From assembly GCA_030035585.1 (NCBI GenBank), contig CM057477.1, forward strand, positions 61,609,447-61,673,446: 64,000 nucleotides of DNA. The letters run 5' to 3'. This document shows, piece by piece, positions 24,511 through 34,695 of this stretch; position 1 is the first letter of the stretch, and each line of letters begins with the position of its first letter. The translations under genes and the position numbers were made by a program. The notes beneath the pieces were generated by a model that was not told the DNA's origin, did not search any database, and saw nothing but the letters and a program-made list of their open reading frames with translations. The DNA is from Dugong dugon (Eukaryota > Chordata > Mammalia > Sirenia > Dugongidae).

Positions 24511-25330
24511 ATTCAGGCCATTTGTGTATTCAACTCTTCAAGCATTTACTGAGCACCTACTCTGCAACCCACTAGAGAAGGATGGGGCAATCTGCTCGCG
24601 TCAAGATTCACAGCCTCGGAAACCTAATGGGGCAGTCTACTCTGCCCTATCGGGTCGCTATCTGAGTCGGAATAGACTTGAAGGCAGTGTGTGTTTGGTA
24701 CTCTGCAACAGGAACTGTTCGAGGTGCAGGGATAGAGCCAGAAATAAGACATATAAATCCCTACTCCAATAGAGCTTATATTCTAGTGGGAGAGATGGGA
24801 AATAAACAAGCAACAATAAATGCTATAAAGAAAATAAAACAGTGATGTGATAAGAGAGGCTAGTTTAAATAGAGTGGACAGAAAAAGCCAGGCAGAACCA
24901 AATGCTACAGTACAATCCTTAAGGTAACAAACAGCGTGGTATGTTGAAGAACTGAAAGAAGTCCAGCTTGGCTAGAGCACACTGAACAAGGCAGGGAGTG
25001 GAATAACATCAAGAAAAGCCAGGTTGGTCAAGGACAGAAGTTTGATTTTCATTCTAAAAACAACAGGAATCTGCTGAACAATTTAAAGCAGGGCTTGTCA
25101 TAATGTGTTTTACATTACTATATCACTCTGACAACGGTGTAAGGAATGGACTGTATGGAGGTAATTAGCAGAGGCTGATGATGGTGTCTGGCCTACAGTG
25201 GTTGCAGTAGGGCAGTAGAAGTGTATGGATTTGAAAGATGTTTTAAAATAAGGGATGACACAACAGGCGATGGATGAACTGGATGTGGAAGATGACAGAA
25301 AAAGAAAAATTAAAGATGTTTTGAATAGGA
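24511..25330 (+). repeat. L2-like ancient repeat tract, interrupted by a SINE
   Basis: The left part has AGCATTTACTGAGCACCTAC and, after the SINE, CTCTGCAACAGGAACTGTTC then AGAGCTTATATTCTAGTGGG: the usual order of L2-type 3' ends (activity phrase, 'total amount increased' phrase). Downstream to about 25,330 resembles the old repeat suspected elsewhere in the window. The left half is fairly secure and the right half is not. Confidence 0.5.
24569..24698 (+). mobile_element. Afrotherian SINE, 5'-truncated, with target duplication
   Basis: It contains GATGGGGCAATCTGCTCGCG, CACAGCCTCGGAAACCTAAT, GGGTCGCTATCTGAGTCGGA and a GGCAGTGTGTGTTTGG end. The tRNA-like head is missing. Perfect 11-bp repeats TACTCTGCAAC flank it at 24,558-24,568 and 24,699-24,709, so it is a genuine truncated insertion into the L2-like tract. 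Confidence 0.93.
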
Positions 25331-25336
25331 GGAGGT

Positions 25337-25502
25337 ACCAAAAACCAAACCTAATGCCATCGAGTCAGTTCCAAGGCATAGCGACCCTACAGGACAAGAG
25401 TAGAAGTACTCCATAGGGTTTCCAGGGAGAGGCTGGTGGATTCCAACCGCCAACCTTCTGGTTTGCAGCCATAGCTCTTAACCACTGTGCCATGAAGGCT
25501 CC
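25337..25502 (-). mobile_element. Afrotherian SINE, short type
   Basis: The plus strand reads CCAAAAACCAAACC, GCATAGCGACCCTACAGGAC, GGGTTTCCAGGGAGAGGCTG and ends CCACTGTGCCATGAAGGCTC. The middle segment of the long type is missing. Confidence 0.9.
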
Positions 25503-25575
25503 ATGTGTATATATGTATGTACATATGTATGTGTGTGTGTATACATATATTATATATATATATACACATATGTAA
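25503..25575. repeat. AT/GT microsatellite
   Basis: Mixed ATGT, GT and AT repeats directly follow the head of the preceding SINE. Confidence 0.9.
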
Positions 25576-25611
25576 CATTTTAATATATAGTCTATGATAA
25601 ATAGAGAAAAA

Positions 25612-25945
25612 AATTGAAGTTGTCAGTGACTGCATTCGACTTCGATAAACAATGTCCATGGAAGCAAAAGTCAAGAAATCAAATGATGAATTATATTGAG
25701 AAAATCTGCTGCAAAAGACCTCTTTAAAGTTTTAAAAAGCAAAGATGTCACTTTGATGAGTAAGGCACACCTGACCCAAGCCAGGGTCTTTTCAATCACT
25801 TCGTATGCATGTGAAACTAGACAATAAAAAAAGAAGACAAAAGAAGAACTGATGCATTTGAATTGTGGCACAGATGAAGAATCCTGAACGCACCATGGAC
25901 TGCAAGAAGAACAAACAGATCACCTCTTAGAAGAAATTAAACCAG
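25612..25945 (+). mobile_element. RTE LINE 3' ORF fragment, part 1 of a nested copy
   Basis: It matches RTE copies (GCAAAAGACCTCTTTAAAGT, CACCTGACCCAAGCCAGG, TATGCATGTGAAACTAGACA, ATTTGAATTGTGGC). It stops at AAACCAG (25,939-25,945), where a near-full-length L1 begins. The same RTE copy resumes at 33,473 with AAACCAG then AATGCTCCTTAGAAGC. Confidence 0.88.
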
Positions 25946-27220
25946 GAGGCAGAGCCAACATGGCACCCTAGACAGACACATCATGCCGTACCTCTGCAGC
26001 AAAGACTCAAAAATCTAACAGATACAAATGTCAATCATGGAACCCTAACCATCAAATGAAGGGATAAAGAAATACATCAAATACTGAATGGAAGAAGGAA
26101 CTGAAGGAAACCAGAGAACGAAGAGAGATATGGAGTGGAGGTCACCTGCCACATAATACAACACAGCATCGCCATCTTGGAGCACCGCCAGCAACGAACC
26201 CAGACAAGGAGCATGGGAAGGCAACCTCATGGTGTTCCCAACAGGAAACAGACCACCTAGAAACCAGAGAAACACAGTTTCCCATCTCTTACCATTCTGC
26301 CCTGTACGCCACCCCCATCCCTTCCTGACGTGCTGAGTTGCACCACCTGCCTAGAGAGCTACCAGCCCACTGCCAGCTCGGGTCCACTCTGACACCACTC
26401 GCCAGCTCCTGCTGTGCCATTTTTTTCCCTCTTTTTCCTTTTCTTTCTTCCTCCTCATTGCACCGTTTTTTCCTTTTCCTCTTTTTCTTTGTCCTTCCCA
26501 CCTAGCCCGTAAGCCACCTCTATCCCTTCCTGCCAAGCCATGCCACACCCAACACCCACCTGCTGGCTCCCGCAGCACCATTTTTTTTTTCTCTTTCTTC
26601 CTCCCAACCACGTAGCCTTGTATGCCAACTTCCTCACTTCCCACTGGGCCATGCTGCACTGCCACAGCTAGAGAGCCACCAGCCTGAAGCTGTTAATCTC
26701 CCACCTAGCCACTTACAACACCTCCCCCACTCCCTGCCAGCCCCCAAGTCCAACGAACTCACGCTTGGTTCTTTCTCTTTTCTTTTCTTCCTTCCCCTAT
26801 ATAACCCCATATGCCACATTCCCTTCCTGCTGGCCCTCATCATGCTGCCATGGCTAGAGTGTCCCTAGCCCAGACCTGCCATCACAGGATGCCTACACCA
26901 CCCCTTCCTTCCTGCCACCAGACCAGCTGTTGAATGATGGGACACAAACCAGCACCATTCCCCATTCAACATGTCCACCTATCTGGCAAGAGGCTGTGAA
27001 CACTCACATACTGCTGGACCAACATCAGAAGGCAGACAGCCCACATCCAGTCTGCCCTCAGCCATCTCACCAAACCAGTGGACAGTGAAGCTGGCTTGCC
27101 CTGTTTGCTGCTGCCCTGCCTACCTGAACAAGGTGATGAGAGCGATTGTGCCCACACACAAGCAAGCAACAAAGCACGCCTAGATTGCCTGACCTGATAT
27201 AGAAAAACAAAACAAAGGAG
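25946..27220 (+). promoter_or_regulatory. L1 5' UTR (internal promoter region), with degenerate repeated units
   Basis: L1 5' UTRs carry an internal RNA polymerase II promoter. Here a 1.27-kb C-rich region precedes ORF1. Similar blocks recur with the order 'ATGCCAC..TTCCCTTCCTGC..GCCATG..CAC..TAGAGAGC..ACCAGCC' near 26,305, 26,510, 26,622 and 26,810, separated by T-rich stretches (CATTTTTTTCCCTC and similar). The start carries a YY1-like ACATGGC. Activity is not implied; the copy is old and mutated. Confidence 0.7.
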
Positions 27221-28381
27221 GATGAAACAAATGAACACACAAATAAAAATTAAAATAATACCTTAATGTCTCAGAGATAGCAGACAATATCAAAACATAA
27301 AAAAGCAGGACAACATAGATCTAGCAAGTGATTAAAATAAAGATTCAGATGACCTTCTGGTAGAAGAAAAGTCAGTGAAACTACCTGATATGGAATTCTA
27401 AAGACAAATATTAAGGGCTCTCCAAAAGATTATGAAAGATATTACGGAAAACACTGATAAAAACAAGAAATAAATAGATAGAATCATGGAAAACACAGAC
27501 AAAACCAATAAAAACATAGCCAAAATCAAGGAAAACACAGGCAAAGCAATAAAATAATTCAGGATAATAATAAAAGACTAAAATGTCAAGATAAATAAAC
27601 AACTAGAAATCATACAAAAACAGCAACTAGATATTCAAAAGATAAACAACAACATTTCAGAAATGAACTACTCAAAAGAAGGTTTTAGGAGCAAATTTGA
27701 AACAAAGGAAGACAGAATCGGTGAGGTTGAGGATAAATCCATGGATGTCACTTTGTTTAAGGAAAAATCAAAGAAAAGAATAAAGAAAACCTAAGAATTA
27801 TGTGGGATACAATTAAGAGCAAAAATCTGTGCATGACTGGAGTTCCAGAACAGGAAGAGAAAATGGAAAACACCACGAAAATTGTTGAAGACTTGCTGGC
27901 AGAAAACTTCCCCAAAATCATGAAAGATGAAAAGCTGACCATCCAAGAAGCTCAATGAACCCCATATAGGATAGACCTCTAAAGAAGGTCACCAAGACAT
28001 ATAATAATCACACTTGCCAAAAGAAAAGACAAAAAGAATTCAGAAAGCAGCTCAAGAAAAGCAAAAAGTCACTTACAAAGGGGAAACAATAACCCTAAAG
28101 TCTAATTAGTTGGCAGAAACTATGCAGACAAGAAGGCAATGGGAAGACATATATAAAACCTTGAAAGAAAAAAATTGCCAACCAAGAGTAACATATCCTG
28201 CAAAACCCTCAAATACAATGGCGAAATTATGATATTTCCAGATAAACAGAAATTAAGGGAATTTGTAAAAACCAAACCAAACTTACAAGAAATATTAAAA
28301 AGAGACCTTTGGTTAAGATCCAACATGAGACAACAATGGGAGTCTAGGACACAGGACAGCATCAGCCAGATACCAACCTAG
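27221..28381 (+). pseudogene. L1 ORF1 relic (RNA-binding chaperone)
   Basis: L1 ORF1p is a trimeric RNA-binding protein that packages L1 RNA. Domain order is still visible: a Lys/Asn-rich coiled-coil region (about 27,400-27,770), the RRM start MTGVPEQEEKMENT near 27,832, the RRM end TIQEAQ near 27,940, then the C-terminal domain with PRHIIITLAKRKDK, GEIMIFPDKQKLREFV and the final SQIPT-stop at 28,379-28,381. The frame shifts or stops at several points, for example TGA right after TIQEAQ and TAG in the coiled coil. The exact start is uncertain; the ATG at about 27,221 is chosen because it follows the 5' UTR and opens the Lys/Asn-rich part. Confidence 0.75.
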
Positions 28382-28803
28382 GTAAAGAACTCTCAATAAC
28401 AACACAAAGCTAGAAGATTTAAAACAGAGAAATAGAGACGTCAATCTGTAAATGATGAAAATGTCAAAACAAAAAAAGGGGGAATAAACGGTGTAGATAT
28501 AGAACTCTCAAAAGGAGAGAAGTCAAGGTGATACCAAGTAATAAATGACTGGTTCAAATTTAGGAACCCTTAGGAAGATAAGGGTAAATTTCAAAGTTAG
28601 GAAGATAAGGGTAAATTTCAAGATAACCACAAAGAAAGTTAACAGAAGTACTCAACAAAATATAAAGGAAGAAAAACAAAGTCTCTACAAACACAATATC
28701 TAATAACAAAAGAAAAGAAAATCCACAAACAAAAGGAACTCAGCACAGGAAACTACAAGGAACAAAGAAAACGTCAGCACCACAAAAAAAAAAGCACATT
28801 AAT
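28382..28803 (+). other. Inter-ORF spacer of the L1
   Basis: The 422-bp A-rich gap between the ORF1 stop and the ORF2 ATG contains a 27-bp near-perfect direct duplication (about 28,571-28,624, period 27) and no recognised element. Human L1 has only about 60 bp here. Confidence 0.7.
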
Positions 28804-30180
28804 ATGACAGCAATAAACTCAAACCTATCAATAATCAAACTGAATGTAAATGCCTAAATGCACCCGTAAAGAGACAGACAGTGGCTGAATAGATTTTAAA
28901 AAAGTACGACCTATCCATATGGTCTCTACAAGAGACACACCTTAGACACAAAGACATAAATATAATAAAAATCAAAGGACAGAAAAAATACATCAAACAA
29001 GCCATAACCAAAAAGGGCAAGCGTGGAAATACTAACTCAGATAAAACAAACTTTAAGGCTAAATCGACCATAAAAGACTAGGAAGGACATCCTATAATGA
29101 TTAAAGGGACAATCCACCAAGAAGATATAACCTTAATAAATATCTATGTGCCCAATAACAGGACTCTGAAATACATAAAAACAAACTAACAGTACTGAAG
29201 AGCAACTGACAGTTCCAAAATAATACCAGGAGACTTCAACACAACATTCTCAGTAAAGGATAGAACATCTAGAAAGAAACTCAACAAAGATACAGAAAAT
29301 CTAAAGGCCACAATCAACAAACCTGACCTAATAGACATGTAGAACACTCCACTCAACAGCAGAAAAGTATACATTCATTTCCAACATGCACGGAACATCC
29401 TCCAGAATACACCACATTTTAGGCCACAAAACAACCTTCAATAAAATCCAAAACATCAAAATAATACAAAGCATTTTCTCCAATCACAACACCATAAAAG
29501 TAGAAATCAGTAACAGGAAGAGGAAGGGAAAAAAATCAAATACAAGGAAAGTGAATAATACCCTGCTGAAAAAAAAACTGGATAAGAGAAGGAATCAACA
29601 AGGGAATAAAAAAATTCCTAGAATTAAATGAGAATGAAAACAAAATCTTTGGAATACAGCAAAGGCAGTGCTCAGAGTTCAATTTATACCAATAAACTTA
29701 CATATCAGAAAAGAAGAACGGGCCAAAATCAAAAAGTCAGCCCTACAACTTGGAAAACTCAAACAAATAGAAAGGGAACAGCAAAAGAAGCCCATGGCCA
29801 CCAGAAGAAAGGAAATAATACAGATTAGAGCAGAAATAAATGAAGCAGAGAACAGAAAAAAAAAAGAGAAAGAATCAACAAGACCAAAAGTTGGTATTTT
29901 GAAAACATCAACAAAATTGATAAACCATTGGCCTAAATGACAAAAGAAAAACAGGAGAGGAAGGAAATAATTCGAATAAGAAATGCAACAGGGGACATTA
30001 CAACACGCCCAACTGCAATATAAAGGATCATAAGAGAATACTATGAAAAATGGTACTCCAACAAATTTGAGAACCTAGAGAAATGGATAAATTTCTAGAA
30101 ATACACTACCTACCTAAACTAATACAAACTAAGATAGAAAATCTGAAGAGACCCATAACAAGATATTGAAGAGGTAGTAA

Positions 30181-30214
30181 ACCACCACCACCACCACCAC
30201 CACCACCCCACCCC
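30181..30214. repeat. CAC trinucleotide repeat within L1 ORF2
   Basis: About ten ACC/CAC units lie just before the KSPGPDGF-like region of the relic. Confidence 0.95.
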
Positions 30215-31777
30215 CTGCCAAAAAAGAGGCCCTGGCCCAAACGGTTCCACTGGAGTAGTATACCACACATTAGGAGAAAAGTTCACACCAGTACTAGTCA
30301 AGCTATTTTGGAGCATAGAAAAAGATGGAATATTTTCAAATTCATTCTGTGAAGCTAGCATAACCCTGATACCGAAGCCAGGCAAACACCATGAAAAAAG
30401 AAAATTAGAGACCAATATCTCTCACAAACATAGATGCAAAAACACTCAGCAAAATTCTAACCAATATAATTCAGTATCATATCAAAAAAATAACACACCT
30501 CAACCAAGTGGGATTTTACCAGCTTTGCAAGGATAGTTCAGCATTGGAAAATCAATCAATGTAATCCACCACATAAACAGAACAAAAGAAAAGAATCAGA
30601 CAATCATCTCAATCAATGAAGAAAAGGCTTATGTCAAGTCCAACACCCATTCCTGACAAAAATTCTCATTAAAATAGGAATAGAAGGGAAATTTCTCAAC
30701 ATAATAAAGGGCATCTATCAAAAACCAATAGCCAACATCATTCTCAATGGAGGGAGAGTGAAAGCATTCCCCCTGAGCATGGGAACAAGACACGGATGCT
30801 CTTTATCACCACTACTATTTAACATTGTACTAGAAGTTCCAGCTAGAGCAACAAGGCAAGGAAAAGAAATAAAGGGCAACCAAATTGAAAAGGAAGAAGT
30901 AAAACTATCCCTATTCACAGGATATGATCCTATACATAGATAACTCCAAAGATTCCACTAGAAAACTACTGGAACTTATAGGAAGATTCACCAGAGTAGC
31001 AGGATACAAGATCAACATACAAAAATCAGTTGGATTCCTGTACGCCAACAAAGAGAACTTTGAAAAGGAAATCAGCAAAACAATGCCAAGTACAACAGCC
31101 CCTAAAAAGATAAAATAATTAGGAATAAATCTAACCAGGGACATAAAGACCTATACAATGAAAACTACAAAATACTATTGGAAGAAACCAAAAGAGACCT
31201 ACATAAATGGAAAAACATACCATGCTCATGGATAGGAAGCCTCGGTATTGTGAAACTGTCAATTCTACCCAAAGCGATCTACAGATATAATGCAATCCTG
31301 ATCCAAATACCAACAGCATTCTTTAATGAGATGGAAAAATTAGCCACCAACTTTACATGGAAAGGAAAGAGGTCTGGGATAAGCAAAGCATTATCAAAGA
31401 AAAAGAACAAAATAGGAAGCCTCACATTACCTGATTTCAGAACCTACTTTACAGCCAAGGTAGTCAAAATAGCCTGGTACTGATACAAGGATGGACACAT
31501 AGACCAATGGAACAGAATCTAGAACCCAGATATAAATCCATTTACCAACAGTCAGCTAATTTTTGACAAAGGATCAAAGTCCATTAAATGGGGAAAAGAT
31601 GGTCTTTAACAAATTGTACTGGCAAAACTGGATGTCCATTTGTAACAAAATAAAAAAGGACACATATCTCACACGTACACAAAAGTTAACTCAAAATAGA
31701 TCAAAGACCTAACTATAAAACATAAAATGATAAAAACCAGGGCAGATAAAACAGGGACAATGCCAGGGGCCCTAATA

Positions 31778-31827
31778 ATCAACCAACCAACCCATTGCTG
31801 TTGAGTTGATCCAGACTCATAGAGATG
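31778..31827 (-). mobile_element. 50-bp SINE 3' fragment inserted in L1, with 13-bp target duplication
   Basis: Only the last ~50 bp of an Afrotherian SINE is present: ATCAACCAACCAACCC then CATTGCTGTTGAGTTGATCC and AGACTCATAGAGATG. Perfect repeats AGGGGCCCTAATA flank it at 31,765-31,777 and 31,828-31,840. It is therefore a severely 5'-truncated retrotransposition on the minus strand. Confidence 0.92.
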
Positions 31828-32496
31828 AGGGGCCCTAATACATAGAATAAATTCAATACAAACTATAACACCCAATTCACAAACACCGAAAGATATAGTA
31901 GATAACTGGGAGCTCCTAAAAATTAAACACTGTGCTCATCAAAAGACTTCACCAGAGAACCTACAGACTGGAAAAAAAAAATTTGGCTACAACATATCTG
32001 ACAAGGGTCTAATCTCTAATATTACTGGCATTAATTTAAATTAATTAATTAAAAAAACAGAAAATAATAAATGTTGGAGAGGTTGTGGAGAGACTGGAAC
32101 TCTTATGCACTGCTGGTGGGAATGTAAAATGGTACAGCCACTATGGAAAATAATATGATGCCTCCTTAAAAAGCCAGAAATAGAAATACCATACGATCCA
32201 GGAATCCCACTCCTAGGAATATATCCTAGAGAAATAAGAGCCATCACGTGAACAGACATATGCACACCCATGTTCACTGCAGCATTATTCACAACACCAA
32301 AAAATGGAAACAACTTAAGTGCCAATCAACAGATGAACAGATAAAAAAAAACATGGTACATATACACAGTGGAATACTCACAACATGCATGCATCTGGAG
32401 GGCTTTATGCTGAGTGAAACAAGTCAATCACAAGAGAACAAATATTTTATGAGACCACTATTACAAAATTCCAAGAAAAGGTTTACACACAGATAA

Positions 32497-33410
32497 AAAC
32501 TATCTTTGATGGTTACAAGGAAAGGGAGTTAGCGGGAGGAGAAATCACTAACTAGAAAATAGACAAGTGTTATCTTTGGTGAAAAGACAACACACAGTGT
32601 AGGGAAGTCAGCACAACCTGACTAAGGCAAAGTCATAGAAGTTTCCTAGACACATCCAAACACCTTGAGGGACTGAGTTACTGGGGCTAAAGGATGGCGA
32701 CCATGGTCTTGGGGGACATCTAGGTCAATTGGCCTAACACAGTTCATAAAGAAAATATTCTACATCCTACTTTGGTGAGTAGTGTCTGGGGTCTTAAAAG
32801 CTCATGAGCAGCCATCTAAAATACATCTATTGGTCCCATCATGTTTGGAGCAAAGGTGAATGAAGAAAACCATCAAACCAAAGACTAATGGACCACATGA
32901 ACCATAGCCTCCATCAGTCTGAGCCTAGAAGAACTAGATGGTGCCCTGCTACCAACTGCTCTGACAGGGACCTGGACAGGAGAAAAATGTAGGACAAAAT
33001 TCAAATTCACAAAAAAAGACCAGACTCACTGATCTGACAGAAACTGGAGAAACCCCAAAAACTACGACCCCGAGACACCCTGCAAGCTCAGAACAGAAAG
33101 CACTACAAAAGTCCACCTTTCAGCCGAAGATTAGACAGGCCTATAAAACAAATAACACGTGTGACGAACGTGCTTCTTAGTTCAATCAAGTACACGAGAC
33201 CAAATGGGCAACACTTGCCTGAAATCAAAGACGAGAAGGTAGGAAGGGACAGGAAACCTGGAAGAATAGACCAGGTGAACCCCGCGTGGAAAGAGAAAGT
33301 TGTAGAGTGTTGACACATTGCAGGGATTGCAACCAATGTCACAAAACAATTTGTGTATAAATTTTTGAAGAAGAAACTAATTTGTGTTGTAAACTTTCAC
33401 CTGAAACAAC
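32497..33410 (+). other. L1 3' UTR
   Basis: Blocks shared with the copy at 8,393-9,330 include CATCCAAACACCTTGAGGGA, TTTGGTGAGTAG, ATGGACCACATGAACCATAG and TGTATAAATTTTTGAAG. It is a 3' UTR of about 0.9 kb followed by an A-rich tail. Confidence 0.88.
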
Positions 33411-33472
33411 AAAATTTTTTAAAAAAGAAATAAAATTTTATAAATATTAAAAAAAAAAAAAAGAAAGAAAGA

Positions 33473-33680
33473 AAACCAGAATGCTCCTTAGAAGCGGGCA
33501 TGGTGAGTGAGACCAGCTTGCTTTCTTTGGCCATGTCATCAGGAAAGACCAACTGCTAAAAAAGGACATCACATTTGGTAAAGCAGAGGGTCAGTGAAAA
33601 TGAGGGAAACCCTCAATAAGATGAATTGACACAACAGGCACAGCAATGGGCTCAGACACGCCAGAGATCATATAGATGGC
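33473..33680 (+). mobile_element. RTE LINE 3' fragment, part 2 of the nested copy
   Basis: Continues from 25,945: ACCAGAATGCTCCTTAGAAG, CTTTGGCCATGTCATCAGG, GGACATCACATTTGG, CCCTCAATAAGATGAATTG, AGCAATGGGCTCAGACACGC. It ends at ATGGC (33,676-33,680), the left target repeat of an LTR-like insertion. Confidence 0.9.
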
Positions 33681-34617
33681 TGGCTTGGGTGCAGTGAATT
33701 ATTTAATACGGCCATTCTAGTCATGGTCTTTGTGACTCACACACAATGATTATGTGGGACTATGCAAATAAGGTATATGAAACCTGTGATGGTTGGGATG
33801 ATGCATCAACTTGACTAGGCCATGATTCCCAGTATTGTATGGTTGTCCTCTATTTCATGTGTTGTAAATCCTAACCTCTAATGTTAATGAGGCAGGATTG
33901 GTGATAGGTGTATCCTGCAGGAGTGCATGACCGATGTCCCACCCTTACTCAAGTTACTGTTCCCTCGGGTGTGGCTTGCATCCACACCCCAGGTATATAT
34001 ATACACACATATGGGTGTATATATGCGGTATATATATGTGGGTGCATATACATGGTATTTGTATGTGGATATACATGTGGGTGCCCTGGCAGGGCCCTCT
34101 GTCTCTCATCCAGATTGATGCTGCATCAGGTTTGCGATCCTCTAACCTCTGGTTCTTGAGACTTGAGCCAGCAGCCTGACCTCTGACTTGCTGACTCTGG
34201 GATGCACCGGCCTCTGCAGCCCTATGGGCAATGAGCTTATAGTCTGACGTGATTTGCCAGTTTCAGCGGCCTTGTGAGCCAGCAGGCTGTGGTCTGACCT
34301 GCCTGCTGGTTTGGGTTCCTCAGCTCCTGCAGCCACGTGGGTCAGGAAAAGCCTACGCCTGACCCACATTTGGGACTTGCCAGCCTCCACCACCGCATGC
34401 ATCATTTCCTTGACTTGGTTCGTGAGTTCTGTGAGACGTTGCAGTGATTTACAGAACCCAAAGACAGGAGGTAGAGTACCGAGGGGAGGAGGAGCTGATG
34501 TTAGACATGATGGAGTGGTACAGCAATTTGGAAAAGTCGGATTTCTGCGACATCTTTAACCTCCACCTCATAGGAACCAGCTTTGTGCTCATCCTTATAA
34601 AAGAAATTATTCATTTA
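33681..34617 (+). mobile_element. LTR-like element inserted in RTE, 5-bp target duplication
   Basis: A 937-bp insertion is flanked by ATGGC (33,676-33,680 and 34,618-34,622), and the RTE reads on across it. It starts TGGCTTGGG. Inner phrases CAACTTGACTAGGCCATGAT and GTGTTGTAAATCCTAACCTC plus AATGAGGCAGGATTGG are the reverse complement of part of the solo LTR at 727-1,143, so the two are related and opposite in orientation. It carries an AT/GT microsatellite (34,000-34,083). The right terminus (ATTATTCATTTA) is not a clean CA end, so the class as LTR is probable, not certain. It encodes no protein. Confidence 0.62.
34000..34083. repeat. TATATG/GTG-rich microsatellite inside the LTR-like element
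   Basis: Imperfect TATATA and TATGTGG repeats. Confidence 0.85.
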
Positions 34618-34695
34618 ATGGCACAGCACTGGGCAATGTTTTGTTATGTTATACAAGAGGTGGCTATGAATCAGGGCCTGCTCCACTAACAACAT
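34618..34695 (+). mobile_element. RTE LINE 3' terminus, part 3 of the nested copy
   Basis: It completes the RTE: GGCACAGCACTGGGCAATGT, GTGGCTATGAATCAGGGCCT and CACTAACAACATAG at the end, matching the RTE end at 38,820-38,905. Confidence 0.88.

Larger units (their letters stand above)
28804..32496 (+). pseudogene. L1 ORF2 relic (endonuclease / reverse transcriptase)
   Basis: ORF2p is the L1 nickase and reverse transcriptase. The start ATG at 28,804 opens MTAINSNLSIIKLNVNA, in which the catalytic Asn is kept, but a stop follows at once. Endonuclease motifs: LQETH near 28,930 kept; GDFNT at 29,229-29,243 kept; SRIHHILGHK (29,398 on) has Asp to His; SNHN has the catalytic Asp of SDH changed to Asn. 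RT motifs: motif A reads SINEEKAY with the catalytic Asp codon now AAT at 30,615-30,617, and the FADD box near 30,917 is destroyed by a 2-bp deletion (reads FTGYDP). The C-terminal knuckle C-W-R-G-C ... H-C-W-W-E-C is intact at 32,072-32,125. A CAC microsatellite sits at 30,181-30,210. About 240 bp are deleted near 32,000-32,040 compared with the copy at 7,531. Confidence 0.88.
25946..33472 (+). mobile_element. Near-full-length L1 LINE (5' UTR, ORF1, ORF2, 3' UTR, A-rich tail)
   Basis: This 7.5-kb insertion starts GAGGCAGAGCCAACATGGCA, similar to the conserved L1 5' end with its YY1-type CATGG/GATGG core. It ends in an A-rich tail with AAAG repeats (about 33,411-33,472). Flanking AAACCAG repeats (25,939-25,945 and 33,473-33,479) are the target duplication, and removing the insert rejoins the RTE. 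Components: 5' UTR 25,946-27,220, ORF1 relic 27,221-28,381, spacer 28,382-28,803, ORF2 relic 28,804-32,496, 3' UTR 32,497-33,410. It is full length but inactive: both ORFs carry many stops and indels. A 50-bp SINE fragment is nested in it at 31,778-31,827. Confidence 0.93.

Noticed and set aside
33896-34120. Overlapping open frames of 60-80 codons near the AT/GT microsatellite
   Set aside because: They are translations of the simple repeat and LTR-like sequence, with Tyr/Ile/Cys-rich low-complexity products.
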